Assembly: GCF_003315595.1 (NCBI RefSeq)
Contig: NZ_QNQU01000024.1
Coordinates: 34,939-98,938, forward strand
Reading direction: 5' to 3'
DNA length: 64,000 bases
Source: Pedobacter miscanthi
GTDB taxonomy: Bacteria; Bacteroidota; Bacteroidia; Sphingobacteriales; Sphingobacteriaceae
Positions 33,738 to 43,294 of the stretch are shown here, in pieces (the first letter of the stretch is position 1; every line of letters begins with the position of its first letter). The notes beneath the pieces are model-generated. The model was not told the DNA's origin. It did not search any database and worked only from the letters and a program-made list of their open reading frames with translations. Made by a program: the position numbers and the translations under genes.

Positions 33738-33884
33738 AAAACTCATTCCCACATTACAAATCGCATTAAAATCATACAAAAAAGTATTTTATAGAATATT
33801 ATTTGTGTAGTTTTTAAAATATATTCCTATATTAGTACTAAATCAACTATTACCCTATTTTTTTAATTGGCTTAATCTACGCTT

Positions 33885-34040
33885 ATGAAAATATGGTATC
33901 TGCTGTTGATTGGTTTTTCCTTCAACTATTTTTCTCTCCAGAATAACCTGCTGACCAGTTTTAAACTGACCCGCAATGGCTGCACAGCCATTACCGAAAT
34001 TTTGTTCTTAACCTCTAATCCTTTTGCACATGCGTATTAG
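33885..34040 (+). CDS. Possible small ORF (51 aa) upstream of the HhH protein gene
   Basis: An open frame starting ATG AAA with a hydrophobic, signal-like N-terminus (MKIWYLLLIGFSFNYFSLQ) and ending 11 bases inside the next gene. No family recognised. Position and overlap would fit a translationally coupled leader peptide or the remnant of a larger gene. It could equally be chance. The rest of the gap 33738-33884 is AT-rich and appears empty. Confidence 0.3.
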   Translation: MKIWYLLLIGFSFNYFSLQNNLLTSFKLTRNGCTAITEILFLTSNPFAHAY

Positions 34041-36060
34041 GATGATTATTGCTTTTGTGATGATGGGATTCATTGCAAATGCGCAAGAGAACAATGAAAC
34101 GGAAATAGATATCCGCGATATCCTGGAAAGTGTTACAGAAAGTCTTCCTGATGATTACGACATGACTGAACTGGTTGATGTGCTAATGAGGTACCGGAAA
34201 CATCCTATCGACCTAAATCATACCACGCCGGAAGAATTAAAGAGCCTGGTTTTTCTATCACCACTACAGATCAGTAACTTTTTTTCTTATCTTAAAGAAA
34301 ACGGCCAAATTGTAGATCCTCTGGAGCTGCAGAGTATTGATGGTTTCGATGTTAAAACCATCGAAAATTTATTGCCTTTCGTGGCGGTGAATGTCCAGCC
34401 GGAATTTCAGCAGCTAAATTTCAGGAACATTTTTACGCTTGGTGAGAACGACCTGATGATGCGATTTGCACAGGGTTTAGAAAAACAAAAAGGATTTACA
34501 GATTTACCAGGAAACAGGTATTTGGGTACGCCTGAAAAATTTCAGACACGCTACAGGTATAATTATAGTACCATACTTTCAGCAGGCATTACTCTGGATA
34601 AAGATGCCGGCGAAAAATTTTTCAGCAAACCCTTCGATTTTTATTCAGGTAATGTAGCCTTATTTAAATTGGGCAGGATTAAAAAACTGGTCGTTGGGGA
34701 CTATACCTTACAATTTGGGCAGGGCTTAACATTATGGTCGGGCTTTTCTTTTGGTAAAGGACCGGATGTAACCAGTGTAGCTAAAAAGGATCTGGGATTA
34801 CGACCCTATAATTCTACCAACGAATATTCATTTTTCAGAGGGGCTTCAGCAACGGTTACGCTGCTCAAAAATATCGACATTACACCTTTTATTTCTCTCA
34901 GAAAGCTGGATGCGAGTCAAAAAAACGACAAAGACGGTAATCTGGTCCAATCTACCATTAACCAAACAGGATTACATCGAACACCTTCGGAAATAAAAAA
35001 TAAAAATGTTTTAACACAGCAGTTGTTTGGTGCAACTATTCAATACACACAAAATGAGTTTAGTGTAGGCGCAATCGCCTATCAGAGTAATTATAGCAAC
35101 AGCTTTGTTGTGCAGAGCGCTGCTTACGACCGATATAGTTTCACTGGCAAATCGCTAACCAATCTCGGTCTGTTTTACAATTACACCTACAAAAATATTT
35201 ACCTATATGGCGAAGCCGCCAAAGGTTTAGGTGGTGGTTTTGCATACATCAATGGCGTATTGGTTAGTTTATCAAAAGCAGTTTCTGCAGCCTTAACTTA
35301 TCGCGATTACGCTAAAGATTACCATAGTTTTTTTAACCAGGCTGTCGCAGAATCAACTGAAGCTGTAAATGAAAAGGGATTATATGCAGGTTTAAATGTT
35401 AATCCCAGTAAACGATGGGCTTTCTCTTTCTATGGCGATTATTTTCGTTTTCCATGGCTGAAATACCGTGTTGATGAACCATCAAAAGGTTACGAGCTTT
35501 TGGCACAGGCAGTTTACACACCAAGCAAAACCTTTAAAATTCTGGCCAGGTTTAAAATAGAGCAGAAACAACAGAACACTGATTTGGATGTACCGGTAAA
35601 CTTTTTAGATGATGTAAAAAGAGCCGGTTACCGGGTAGAAATGAACTGGCAGTTAAATAAAAGCTGGAGTTTGCAGAACCGTGCAGAGTTTTCGCAATTT
35701 AAAAAGGGGGTTGCAGATAAGGAGTTTGGCTACCTCGTGTATCAGGACGTAGATTATTCGCCCATGTTTTCTCGCATTACCGGCAATATAAGAGTCGCAT
35801 ATTTTAATACACCCAGTTATAACAGCAGGATTTACGCTTATGAAGATGATGTATTGTACAGTTTTAGCTTTGGAATGTATAGCGGTAAAGGTTACAGAAC
35901 CTATTTAAATCTGAAGTACAATCTGGCGAAAAAACTAAATATATGGATGCGCTATGGCTTGTTTATTTACAGGAATGTAGAAACTGTTGGTACTTATCTG
36001 GATGAAATTAAGGGCAATAAAAAATCGGAGATTAAAGTTCAGGTACGTTATCAATTTTAA
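34030..36060 (+). CDS. ComEA-like HhH domain fused to an outer-membrane-barrel-like protein
   Basis: A 676-aa exported protein (signal peptide MRIRMIIAFVMMGFIANAQ). Residues about 45-110 carry two helix-hairpin-helix motifs in the ComEA pattern: DLNHTTPEELKSLVFLSP, then DPLELQSIDGFDVKTIENL. Residues about 115-676 are alternating beta strands with many aromatic ends, finishing EIKVQVRYQF, which looks like an outer-membrane beta-barrel. The ATG at 34030 is preferred to a TTG two codons earlier. comEC follows three bases downstream. Together this suggests a DNA-binding outer-membrane component of DNA uptake, which is inference. Confidence 0.78.
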   Translation: MRIRMIIAFVMMGFIANAQENNETEIDIRDILESVTESLPDDYDMTELVDVLMRYRKHPIDLNHTTPEELKSLVFLSPLQISNFFSYLKENGQIVDPLELQSIDGFDVKTIENLLPFVAVNVQPEFQQLNFRNIFTLGENDLMMRFAQGLEKQKGFTDLPGNRYLGTPEKFQTRYRYNYSTILSAGITLDKDAGEKFFSKPFDFYSGNVALFKLGRIKKLVVGDYTLQFGQGLTLWSGFSFGKGPDVTSVAKKDLGLRPYNSTNEYSFFRGASATVTLLKNIDITPFISLRKLDASQKNDKDGNLVQSTINQTGLHRTPSEIKNKNVLTQQLFGATIQYTQNEFSVGAIAYQSNYSNSFVVQSAAYDRYSFTGKSLTNLGLFYNYTYKNIYLYGEAAKGLGGGFAYINGVLVSLSKAVSAALTYRDYAKDYHSFFNQAVAESTEAVNEKGLYAGLNVNPSKRWAFSFYGDYFRFPWLKYRVDEPSKGYELLAQAVYTPSKTFKILARFKIEQKQQNTDLDVPVNFLDDVKRAGYRVEMNWQLNKSWSLQNRAEFSQFKKGVADKEFGYLVYQDVDYSPMFSRITGNIRVAYFNTPSYNSRIYAYEDDVLYSFSFGMYSGKGYRTYLNLKYNLAKKLNIWMRYGLFIYRNVETVGTYLDEIKGNKKSEIKVQVRYQF

Positions 36061-36063
36061 GAA

Positions 36064-38151
36064 ATGTTTAAGGCTGAATATGTTTTTGCGAGGATTTTAT
36101 TCCCTTTTATGATCGGAATAGGAATTTTTTATTTTTTTCCCTCAAAAATACACCTGCATTTTTTAACAATTATACTTTTGCTCATATTTTTAAGCATTTT
36201 AACGATTAATATTACTTACAAAAAGCTAAATATATATCGTTACAAAGGAATTATCGGGTTTTTACTGTTTTTATTTTTCTTCAATCTTGGCGGATTACTT
36301 TGTTTACTGAACAACGAAACACTTAAAGATGGTTACTTCGCAAATGGTAACTGTATTTATTTAAAGATTTGGGTTAAAGACGAACCTCAGCAAAGCGGCA
36401 ACATACTGCGTTTTAAGGGGCAGGTAATTTCGGGTTATCAGGAGGATAAACAGGTTAAATTATCAGGACAAATACTTCTCGCGCTCAAATTAGATAACTT
36501 AAAACCACTTAAACTAAAATATGGCGATGAAATTATTATTTCTGCCAAATACACAGCAGTTGAACCACCATATAATCCCGCCGAATTTGATTTTAAAGCC
36601 TGGTTGGCCCATCAGAATGTTTATCACCAAGCTTTTGTTGATCAAAACCATCTGATTAAAACAAATAACAACGTTGGAAATACCATTATCAAGCATGCCC
36701 TTAACTTAAGGAAGGAACAGATAGAAAAATACCGGAAACTGATTAAAAGTGATGAGGCGTTTGCTGTGGCTTCTACCTTAATATTAGGCTATCGAGCCGA
36801 TTTAAGTAAAGAAACCCTTTCGGCTTATAGTAAAACAGGAACAATACATGCATTATCCGTATCCGGAGCACACGTTGCGATTATTTATGTAGTGCTGGAT
36901 TTTTTTCTGGCGTTTCTGAATAGGAAACGTGGCCTGAAAATTTTAAAACTCGTGTTAATATGTACATTGATCTGGGGATATGCACTATTAACCGGATTAT
37001 CTCCTTCCGTTGTGCGTTCGGCTATTATGATCAGTATTTTAATTACAGCAAAAGTGTTAACTAAAAATACGAATAGCTATAATATTCTGGCTTTTTCAGC
37101 ATTTTGCCAGCTGGTTTACGATCCTTTTTTAATCTGGGATGTTGGGTTCCAACTTTCCTACCTGGCTGTTTTCGGACTAATTTGCCTCCAGCCAAAAATT
37201 TATAATATACTGTACGTTAGGCACAAATGGCCAGATAAATTATGGAGTTTTATCTCTATGTCGCTGGCCGCGCAAATCGTTACTTTTCCTTTAAGTATCT
37301 ATTATTTTCACCAATTTCCGCTTTACTTTTTATTTGGAAACCTGTTTATCACCGTTCCCTTAGTGCTTATGATGTATCTGGGAATAGCCATTTTAGTGCC
37401 ATGGCTTAGTTTTTTGGCACCGGTTTTCGAATGGATCATCAATTTTACCAATTCGACATTAAAATGGATTGCTGACCTGCCTTATGCCACCTTTTCTTCA
37501 ATATGGATCAATCTGCCCGAATTTATATTGTTGAGTTTAGCGCTGGGTTTATTTATCTACGGGCTGGCAAATTTCAATAAACGTTTTATTTTTTCATCAC
37601 TCGCTGTTTTTATTGGTTATCAGGTATTGATTGTTTGTGATGATTTAAACACCTACCACCAGCAAAAGGTGATTTTCTTTTCACTCAGAAAAAATTATGC
37701 CGCGGCATTTATCAACGGACGCGAAAGTATTCTTGTTACCGATTTAACCGCTACAGATAAAAGTTACGATTTCTTTGTAAAGCCTGCATTATCGCAATTA
37801 CAGATTGAAAAAATTTCTTTTCTGAATTTAAAACAAGATACAATTGTTAAGGATTTCATTTTAAAGAACAATCAGATTGTATTTCACCACTACAAAATAT
37901 TGCTGATTGATGAACGCTTGAATTATAAGTCATTACGGGGAAATGGTCAATTCTCAAGTCTCTGGATCAATGGAAATACAAAATTTAAGTTAACAGCATT
38001 AGATCCTGCTATTAACTACAAAACTGTACTTATTGATGCCACTAACAGGGATTATAAGATTGAAAACTTTAAAAAAGTTGTAAATAATAATTATTTGGAT
38101 GTTCATATTTTAAAGAAAAATAAAGCATATTTGGTGCAACTAACCCAATAA
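36064..38151 (+). CDS. ComEC/Rec2-family inner-membrane DNA-uptake channel
   Basis: A 695-aa inner-membrane protein. Three N-terminal helices are followed by a soluble DUF4131/OB-like region (residues about 90-200). The competence domain (about 230-510) has HALSVSGAHVAIIY, LTGLSPSVVRSAIMISI and WDVGFQLSYLAVFGL. ComEC forms the channel for single-stranded DNA during transformation. The C-terminal 150 residues occupy the place of the metallo-beta-lactamase domain, but I see no HxHxDH motif, so that nuclease domain is degenerate or absent. It starts three bases after the HhH-barrel gene and ends one base before the enoyl-CoA hydratase gene. Confidence 0.9.
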   Translation: MFKAEYVFARILFPFMIGIGIFYFFPSKIHLHFLTIILLLIFLSILTINITYKKLNIYRYKGIIGFLLFLFFFNLGGLLCLLNNETLKDGYFANGNCIYLKIWVKDEPQQSGNILRFKGQVISGYQEDKQVKLSGQILLALKLDNLKPLKLKYGDEIIISAKYTAVEPPYNPAEFDFKAWLAHQNVYHQAFVDQNHLIKTNNNVGNTIIKHALNLRKEQIEKYRKLIKSDEAFAVASTLILGYRADLSKETLSAYSKTGTIHALSVSGAHVAIIYVVLDFFLAFLNRKRGLKILKLVLICTLIWGYALLTGLSPSVVRSAIMISILITAKVLTKNTNSYNILAFSAFCQLVYDPFLIWDVGFQLSYLAVFGLICLQPKIYNILYVRHKWPDKLWSFISMSLAAQIVTFPLSIYYFHQFPLYFLFGNLFITVPLVLMMYLGIAILVPWLSFLAPVFEWIINFTNSTLKWIADLPYATFSSIWINLPEFILLSLALGLFIYGLANFNKRFIFSSLAVFIGYQVLIVCDDLNTYHQQKVIFFSLRKNYAAAFINGRESILVTDLTATDKSYDFFVKPALSQLQIEKISFLNLKQDTIVKDFILKNNQIVFHHYKILLIDERLNYKSLRGNGQFSSLWINGNTKFKLTALDPAINYKTVLIDATNRDYKIENFKKVVNNNYLDVHILKKNKAYLVQLTQ

Positions 38152-38152
38152 C

Positions 38153-38929
38153 ATGGAAAATCTGGTTTTATATCAGGTTGCAGAACGGATTGCAACCATA
38201 ACTATTAACCGACCTGAAAAAAGAAATGCCCTAAATCCTCAACTTATATCGGCATTAACAACAGCATTTATCCGCGCATCAGAAGATGATCTGGTAAAAG
38301 TAGTGGTGTTAAATGCAAACGGTGATTCATTTAGCGCCGGTGCCGATTTAGGCTACCTGCAACAGTTACAACACAATACTTTTGAAGAAAATGTTGCAGA
38401 TTCCAATCGTTTAAAAAAACTTTTCACCACCATTTATTATTTGCCCAAGGTGGTTATTGCACAGGTAGAAGGTCATGCTATTGCCGGTGGCTGTGGTTTG
38501 GCTACCATCTGCGATATTGTGTTTGCAACGCCCGAAAGCAATTTTGGTTATACAGAAGTGAAGATAGGTTTCGTGCCAGCTATTGTTTCATGCTTTTTAA
38601 AACAAAAGGTAAGCGAATCTGTGGCAAAAGAAATCCTGCTGACCGGAAAAACCTTTTCAGCTGAACAGGCATTGAAATATAATCTCATAAATTTTGTAAC
38701 AAATTCATCCGAAATCCATCAAATAGTAAGAGAATTTGCATTAAGTTTGTGCAACGGAAGTTCTGAAAATTCGTTAATGATTACAAAACAACTGATTACG
38801 CAGACGAATAATCCGTTGTTGGAAAAATGCCTGGAAACTGCGGTACAGATCAATGCCCGCGTACGGGAAAGTGAAGATTTTAAAAAAGGGATCTCTTCAT
38901 TTTTAAACAAAGAAAAAATTAATTGGTAA
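38153..38929 (+). CDS. Enoyl-CoA hydratase/isomerase family protein
   Basis: A 258-aa crotonase-fold enzyme. It has ITINRPEKRNALNPQL, the first oxyanion-hole segment DSFSAGADLGYL, and HAIAGGCGLATICDIVFATPE (in parts), with NFGYTEVKIGFVP following. The second catalytic acid position lies in the last segment. Typical substrates are unsaturated acyl-CoAs in fatty-acid or branched-chain amino-acid breakdown; methylglutaconyl-CoA hydratases look similar. The specific substrate is not determined. The start codon is one base after the comEC stop, so it is in that operon despite the unrelated function. Confidence 0.88.
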   Translation: MENLVLYQVAERIATITINRPEKRNALNPQLISALTTAFIRASEDDLVKVVVLNANGDSFSAGADLGYLQQLQHNTFEENVADSNRLKKLFTTIYYLPKVVIAQVEGHAIAGGCGLATICDIVFATPESNFGYTEVKIGFVPAIVSCFLKQKVSESVAKEILLTGKTFSAEQALKYNLINFVTNSSEIHQIVREFALSLCNGSSENSLMITKQLITQTNNPLLEKCLETAVQINARVRESEDFKKGISSFLNKEKINW

Positions 38930-38952
38930 AAAACTAAACTGAAATAAAAAAC

Positions 38953-39636
38953 ATGTTCAAATCAATCAAAACAAGCGTAGTCGCTTTAATTTTAGTAAGC
39001 AGCGCGATTATCGCCCACGCACAGAAAAAAATAACTGAAGGTACCATTACCTATGGCTTAGCGTATAAATTAACAGAGGAACAAAAAGCAGCAATGGGCG
39101 GACAGGAACCACCTGCAGAGCTGAAAGTAAAATTTAACAACGGTTTAACCAAAATCGAAATGGAGCAAGGTCCTGCGTTGATCGGTATTGTTTCTGACAA
39201 CAATGAAAGAACAGGCTTGCTTTTAATCGATGTACCAGTTGCTCAAAAACAGTTTGCGGTAAAACAAACTAAAGCTGATATCGAAAAAGCAATGGGTGCC
39301 ATTCCTAAATATTCTGATTTCAAAGCTACAGGCGAAAAACAGACTATTGGTGGTTTCAGTGCAGAAAAATATACTTATAAAGATGATAAAGGTACATCAT
39401 TAGAGTTATGGGCAACAAAAGATATTGAATTACCTAACGTGGGTTCTCAAAACTATTTTCCTGGTTTAGCTGCTTTCCCTGTAAAATATACATTGGTTCA
39501 AAGGGGTGTAGAAACCACTACAACGTTAAAATCGGTTGCCGAAGGTAAAGTTGGCGCAATCTCTAAAGAACTACCAACAGGTTACGAAGTTGTAACCATG
39601 GAAGATTTAGCAAAAATGCAGGGCGGTGGTGAATAA
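38953..39636 (+). CDS. Secreted protein of unknown function (DUF4412-like)
   Basis: A 227-aa protein with a signal peptide ending in AHAQ. The mature part has EGTITYGLAYKLTEEQ, a central block KATGEKQTIGGFSAEKYTY, and LELWATKDIELPNVGSQNYFPG. This is the pattern of periplasmic LolA-like or DUF4412-type beta-sheet proteins that are common in Bacteroidota. No catalytic motif. It lies 23 bases after the enoyl-CoA hydratase gene and is followed by a terminator. Confidence 0.7.
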   Translation: MFKSIKTSVVALILVSSAIIAHAQKKITEGTITYGLAYKLTEEQKAAMGGQEPPAELKVKFNNGLTKIEMEQGPALIGIVSDNNERTGLLLIDVPVAQKQFAVKQTKADIEKAMGAIPKYSDFKATGEKQTIGGFSAEKYTYKDDKGTSLELWATKDIELPNVGSQNYFPGLAAFPVKYTLVQRGVETTTTLKSVAEGKVGAISKELPTGYEVVTMEDLAKMQGGGE

Positions 39637-39658
39637 TTAACCAATTTCTGCTAATTAA

Positions 39659-39718
39659 TGGCTTTTTAACTGCCGGCTTTTTACTTAAATTAGCCCAAAA
39701 GTTAAAAAGCTTTTTTTA
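39659..39718 (+). terminator. Terminator after the HhH-comEC-hydratase operon
   Basis: GCTTTTTAACT pairs with AGTTAAAAAGC across a 28-base interval, followed by a run of seven T. Confidence 0.65.
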
Positions 39719-39733
39719 TGCCCAAAATTATAT

Positions 39734-41902
39734 ATGATTAAAAACTTATTATTCAGATTATCAGTTACCTGCATGGCATTATGCACGCTAATTGATGCAA
39801 AAGCCCAAAATATCAACTGGGCAAAAGATGGCAATTCCTATTATCAGAATGCAAGCGGCGAAATTGTTTCGATAACCCTCCCTAAAAACGACCGGAAAAC
39901 CATTATATCAAGAACGTTATTAACACCTGCCGGAAGGGATAATGCCATTGCTGTAAGAAGTTTCCAGTTATCGGATGATGGCACCAAAGCATTGATTTAC
40001 ACCAACAGTAAAAAAGTTTGGCGTTACGATACGCGTGGTGATTACTGGCTGGCAGATTTAACAGCCAACAAGATTACTCAGATCGGAAAGGATAAACCTG
40101 CATCATCTTTAATGTTTGCCAAACTATCACCTGATGGAAGTAAAGTAGCCTACGTAAGCAAACACAATTTATATGTAGAAAATATTGATGGCTCGAATTC
40201 TAAAGCTTTAACCACTGATGGTACCGATCGCCTGATTAACGGTACTTTCGATTGGGTTTACGAAGAAGAATTCGATTGTCGTGATGGTTTTAGGTGGAGT
40301 CCGGATGGAAAATCTATTGCTTATTGGCAGATTGATGCAAGCAAGATCAAAAACTTTTTGATGATCAATAATACCGATTCGATTTATCCTTATACCATTC
40401 CTGTAGAATATCCAAAAGTTGGCGAAAACCCTTCTGTTTGTAAAGTTGGCGTGGTTGATATTAACACTGCAAAAACAAACTGGTTAAACGTTCCGGGTGA
40501 TAATATCCAGCATTACATTCCACGTATGCAATGGGTACCGAACAGCAATAATATTATTTTGCAGCAACTTAACCGCGAACAAAACGAAAGCAAGGTATTC
40601 ATCTGCAATGCTGCTACCGGTGATGCAAAAGCTGTTTATACCGAAAAAGCAAAAGCCTGGATCGATGCACAGGACGAATGGAAATGGCTTAACGATAATA
40701 AAGAATTTACCATTGTATCAGATAAAGATGGCTGGAACCACCTTTACAGAATCAGTATTGATGGGAAAAAAGAAACTTTGGTTACAAAAGGCAATTATGA
40801 TGTAATTGATGTAAAATTGATCGACGTAAAAAACAACACCGTTTATTTCCTTGCATCACCAACAAACGCCACACAGAAATATCTTTTTAAAGCAAAACTG
40901 GATGGAAAAGGGAAATTAGAACAGGTTACCCCTTCTATCCTGCCCGGAACGCATAATTACGACATTTCTCCTAGCGCAACCTTTGCCCGTCATACTTACA
41001 ACAGTTCTATCGTTAGGCCGATTACCGAGTGGATGAACTTTACAACAGGCAATCCGTTAACCATGGATGGAAGTGTTACCACGCAATTATCGAAACAGGA
41101 AGCTACTAAAAACAAGGTAGAATTTTTCAAGGTTACAACCGAAGATGGCATTGAAATGGACGGCTGGATGAAAAAACCGGATAATTTTAACCCTGCTAAA
41201 AAATATCCTGTTGTGTTTTATGTTTATGGTGAACCTGCTTCGCCAACGGCATCAGATACTTATGGGGCCGGAAGGAACTTTTTATATGCCGGTGATTTGG
41301 CTAAAGATGGCTACATCTATGTTTCTATGGATAACAGGGGCGCACCTGTTCCAAAAGGCAGTGCATGGCGTAAAAGTATTTATAAAAATATTGGCGTAAT
41401 CAATATCCGTGACCAGGCCATGGCTGCTAAAAAATTATTGGCCACCAATACTTTTATGGATAAAGACCGTGTAGCGGTTTGGGGCTGGAGCGGTGGTGGT
41501 TCATCTACTTTAAACCTGATGTTCCAATATCCTGAAATTTATAAAACAGGTATTGCCATTGCAGCGGTTGGTAACCAGTTAACTTACGATAATGTTTATC
41601 AGGAACGTTATATGGGTACGCCATTTCCAAGCAAAGAAGCTTATGTAAAGGGCTCTCCTATTACTTATGCCAAAAACCTAAAAGGTAATTTATTGTACAT
41701 ACATGGTACTGGCGATGATAACGTTCATTATCAAAATGCCGAAATGCTGATTAACGAACTGATTAAAAACAGAAAGGTTTTTCAATTGATGAGTTATCCT
41801 AACCGTACGCACAGCATTAACGAAGGTGAAGGCACAAGCGAGCATTTATCGTTAACCTACACCAAATTTTTAAAAGAAAACTGCCCTCCGGGAGCAAGAT
41901 AG
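39734..41902 (+). CDS. S9-family dipeptidyl peptidase (DPP4-like)
   Basis: A 722-aa exported serine peptidase (signal peptide ending DAKAQ). The N-terminal two thirds are the DPP4 propeller, with the substrate N-terminus-binding segment DWVYEEEFDCRDGFRWSPDG. The C-terminal alpha/beta-hydrolase domain has the nucleophile in GWSGGGSS, the Asp in TGDDNVH and the His in NRTHSI. It should release dipeptides from the N-terminus of peptides, often after proline, in the periplasm. Terminators on both sides suggest it is transcribed alone. Confidence 0.93.
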   Translation: MIKNLLFRLSVTCMALCTLIDAKAQNINWAKDGNSYYQNASGEIVSITLPKNDRKTIISRTLLTPAGRDNAIAVRSFQLSDDGTKALIYTNSKKVWRYDTRGDYWLADLTANKITQIGKDKPASSLMFAKLSPDGSKVAYVSKHNLYVENIDGSNSKALTTDGTDRLINGTFDWVYEEEFDCRDGFRWSPDGKSIAYWQIDASKIKNFLMINNTDSIYPYTIPVEYPKVGENPSVCKVGVVDINTAKTNWLNVPGDNIQHYIPRMQWVPNSNNIILQQLNREQNESKVFICNAATGDAKAVYTEKAKAWIDAQDEWKWLNDNKEFTIVSDKDGWNHLYRISIDGKKETLVTKGNYDVIDVKLIDVKNNTVYFLASPTNATQKYLFKAKLDGKGKLEQVTPSILPGTHNYDISPSATFARHTYNSSIVRPITEWMNFTTGNPLTMDGSVTTQLSKQEATKNKVEFFKVTTEDGIEMDGWMKKPDNFNPAKKYPVVFYVYGEPASPTASDTYGAGRNFLYAGDLAKDGYIYVSMDNRGAPVPKGSAWRKSIYKNIGVINIRDQAMAAKKLLATNTFMDKDRVAVWGWSGGGSSTLNLMFQYPEIYKTGIAIAAVGNQLTYDNVYQERYMGTPFPSKEAYVKGSPITYAKNLKGNLLYIHGTGDDNVHYQNAEMLINELIKNRKVFQLMSYPNRTHSINEGEGTSEHLSLTYTKFLKENCPPGAR

Positions 41903-41910
41903 AAAATTTT

Positions 41911-41937
41911 AAAAGCAGCTTTCGGGCTGCTTTTTTT
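41911..41937 (+). terminator. Terminator after the DPP4-like gene
   Basis: AAAGCAGC pairs with GCTGCTTT around TTTCGG, followed by a T run. It overlaps the end of the convergent DUF3307 gene by two bases. Confidence 0.9.
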
Positions 41938-42646
41938 ATGCAATAAACTTTTGTATAAGCATAGCGGTTACAATGGCAATCCCAAAGCTTAACAAAGTTC
42001 CGATCAGTACATATTCTGTTAATTTGAGATCGTGTTTTTCTTTTAGGTCGCCAAACCTGAATATCGATTTTGCTGCAAGTAAAAATCCCACGGCCTCAAA
42101 ATGATTGGTAAGGATAAACAGAAAAATCAATATCCGTTCTAATATCCCGATGTATTTACCCGCATTTTCAAGTGATTTTGGACTATCGGGCTGGTTATCG
42201 GGAATCCATTTAGCAATGATCACCTTCATAATAATTGATGTAGGCATACTTAAAAACAAAGCCCCTGAAACTAATATCCAGGTATGGGCATCATTCAAAA
42301 AGCTTATATCCAAACTTCCTTTATAGAAAAGATGCCAAACCGCCACAATCGAAGCAAAATGTAAAATCTGATCAATAAAGAACAGTATACGGGCATTTTT
42401 ATTGGTCTGAAAGATCGATTTTAACGCGTCGATACACAAATGGATCAAACCTATTGTTAAAGCTATTTTCCAGACATCAAAACTTAAAAAAACAAGAAAT
42501 ATCAAAGCCACGTGCACGGCCACATGCAGGTATAGTTTGGTTGATTTCAACTTTTTTCTTTCCTTATCTTTTACCCAGGCGTTGGGTTGTAAAAAGAAAT
42601 CTCCAATTAAATGGGCAATAATAAGTTTGATTAAATAGATGTCCAT
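41936..42646 (-). CDS. DUF3307 integral membrane protein
   Basis: A 236-aa inner-membrane protein with about six to seven hydrophobic helices. The N-terminal LIKLIIAHLIGDFFLQP and the charged loop WVKDKERKKLKS are characteristic of DUF3307. The function of this family is unknown. Its start codon overlaps the stop of the SatD-like regulator gene by one base (TAATG), so they are translationally coupled. The usual pairing of a cytosolic regulator with a membrane protein hints at a signalling or stress unit, which is inference. Confidence 0.82.
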   Translation of the reverse strand: MDIYLIKLIIAHLIGDFFLQPNAWVKDKERKKLKSTKLYLHVAVHVALIFLVFLSFDVWKIALTIGLIHLCIDALKSIFQTNKNARILFFIDQILHFASIVAVWHLFYKGSLDISFLNDAHTWILVSGALFLSMPTSIIMKVIIAKWIPDNQPDSPKSLENAGKYIGILERILIFLFILTNHFEAVGFLLAAKSIFRFGDLKEKHDLKLTEYVLIGTLLSFGIAIVTAMLIQKFIA

Positions 42647-43257
42647 TATTTTAAGATCGTTTGGTTCAATTTTTTACGGTATAGCTTATCCATTTCAATA
42701 ATTTCGTTGTAATGTGCACGTTTCAGCGCTTCGCTTACAGAAGATTGAGTTCTGCCTGAAATAGCTGCCAGTTCGCTTTGCAGCAGGTTTTCATTTTCGA
42801 AGGCAAGCTTTACCATTTCTGCAGCTACTACTCCCCAGCTATCCATGGCAATTAACGATAGCTTAATTACCACATTAATTTCTTCATCAAAATCAGCTGA
42901 ATCTGTTTTAACGGCCAAATTGCTTTTAACCTGTTTCAAACTATCAAAGGCTGCCCCCGAGTGAATAAATGCATCTCCACTTGATTCTGAAAGCTTTTTC
43001 CTTTTATTTTTAATACTTCCTATGCCAATCCCCATCCTTACATCGGCAGGTTTATTTACCCTGATGCATGCTTTTAAATAAGCTGCAACCTTTATTGCAT
43101 TTTCAGGTTCAACTTCTACCTGAAAACTATCCCCGCGAAAGATTTCCCACTTACCATGTTGCCCTGCAACCACTTTTAAAGCAGCTTTTAAGCTTAACAG
43201 CCAACTGTCTTTAATCTTTCTTGAGCCTACAATATCACCGGTTATAATACAAATCAT
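42646..43257 (-). CDS. SatD-family regulator: cyclase-like N-domain plus C-terminal helix-turn-helix
   Basis: A 203-aa cytoplasmic protein recognised as SatD-like by ITGDIVGSR at its start. Residues 1-110 follow the order of class III nucleotide cyclase motifs: GDIVGS (7-12, first metal Asp8), FRGDSFQVEV (40-49, second metal Asp43), VRMGIGIG (73-80), and SGDAFIHSGAAFDSL (93-107). The Asn and Arg of the catalytic transition-state motif are not evident. Residues about 158-190 look like a helix-turn-helix (ELAAISGRTQSSVSEALKRA). It is coupled to the DUF3307 gene. Three palindromes upstream are likely its operators. The cyclase likeness is my inference. Confidence 0.75.
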   Translation of the reverse strand: MICIITGDIVGSRKIKDSWLLSLKAALKVVAGQHGKWEIFRGDSFQVEVEPENAIKVAAYLKACIRVNKPADVRMGIGIGSIKNKRKKLSESSGDAFIHSGAAFDSLKQVKSNLAVKTDSADFDEEINVVIKLSLIAMDSWGVVAAEMVKLAFENENLLQSELAAISGRTQSSVSEALKRAHYNEIIEMDKLYRKKLNQTILK

Positions 43258-43294
43258 ATTACAATATCGAACTTATTATTCACATTACAAAAAT

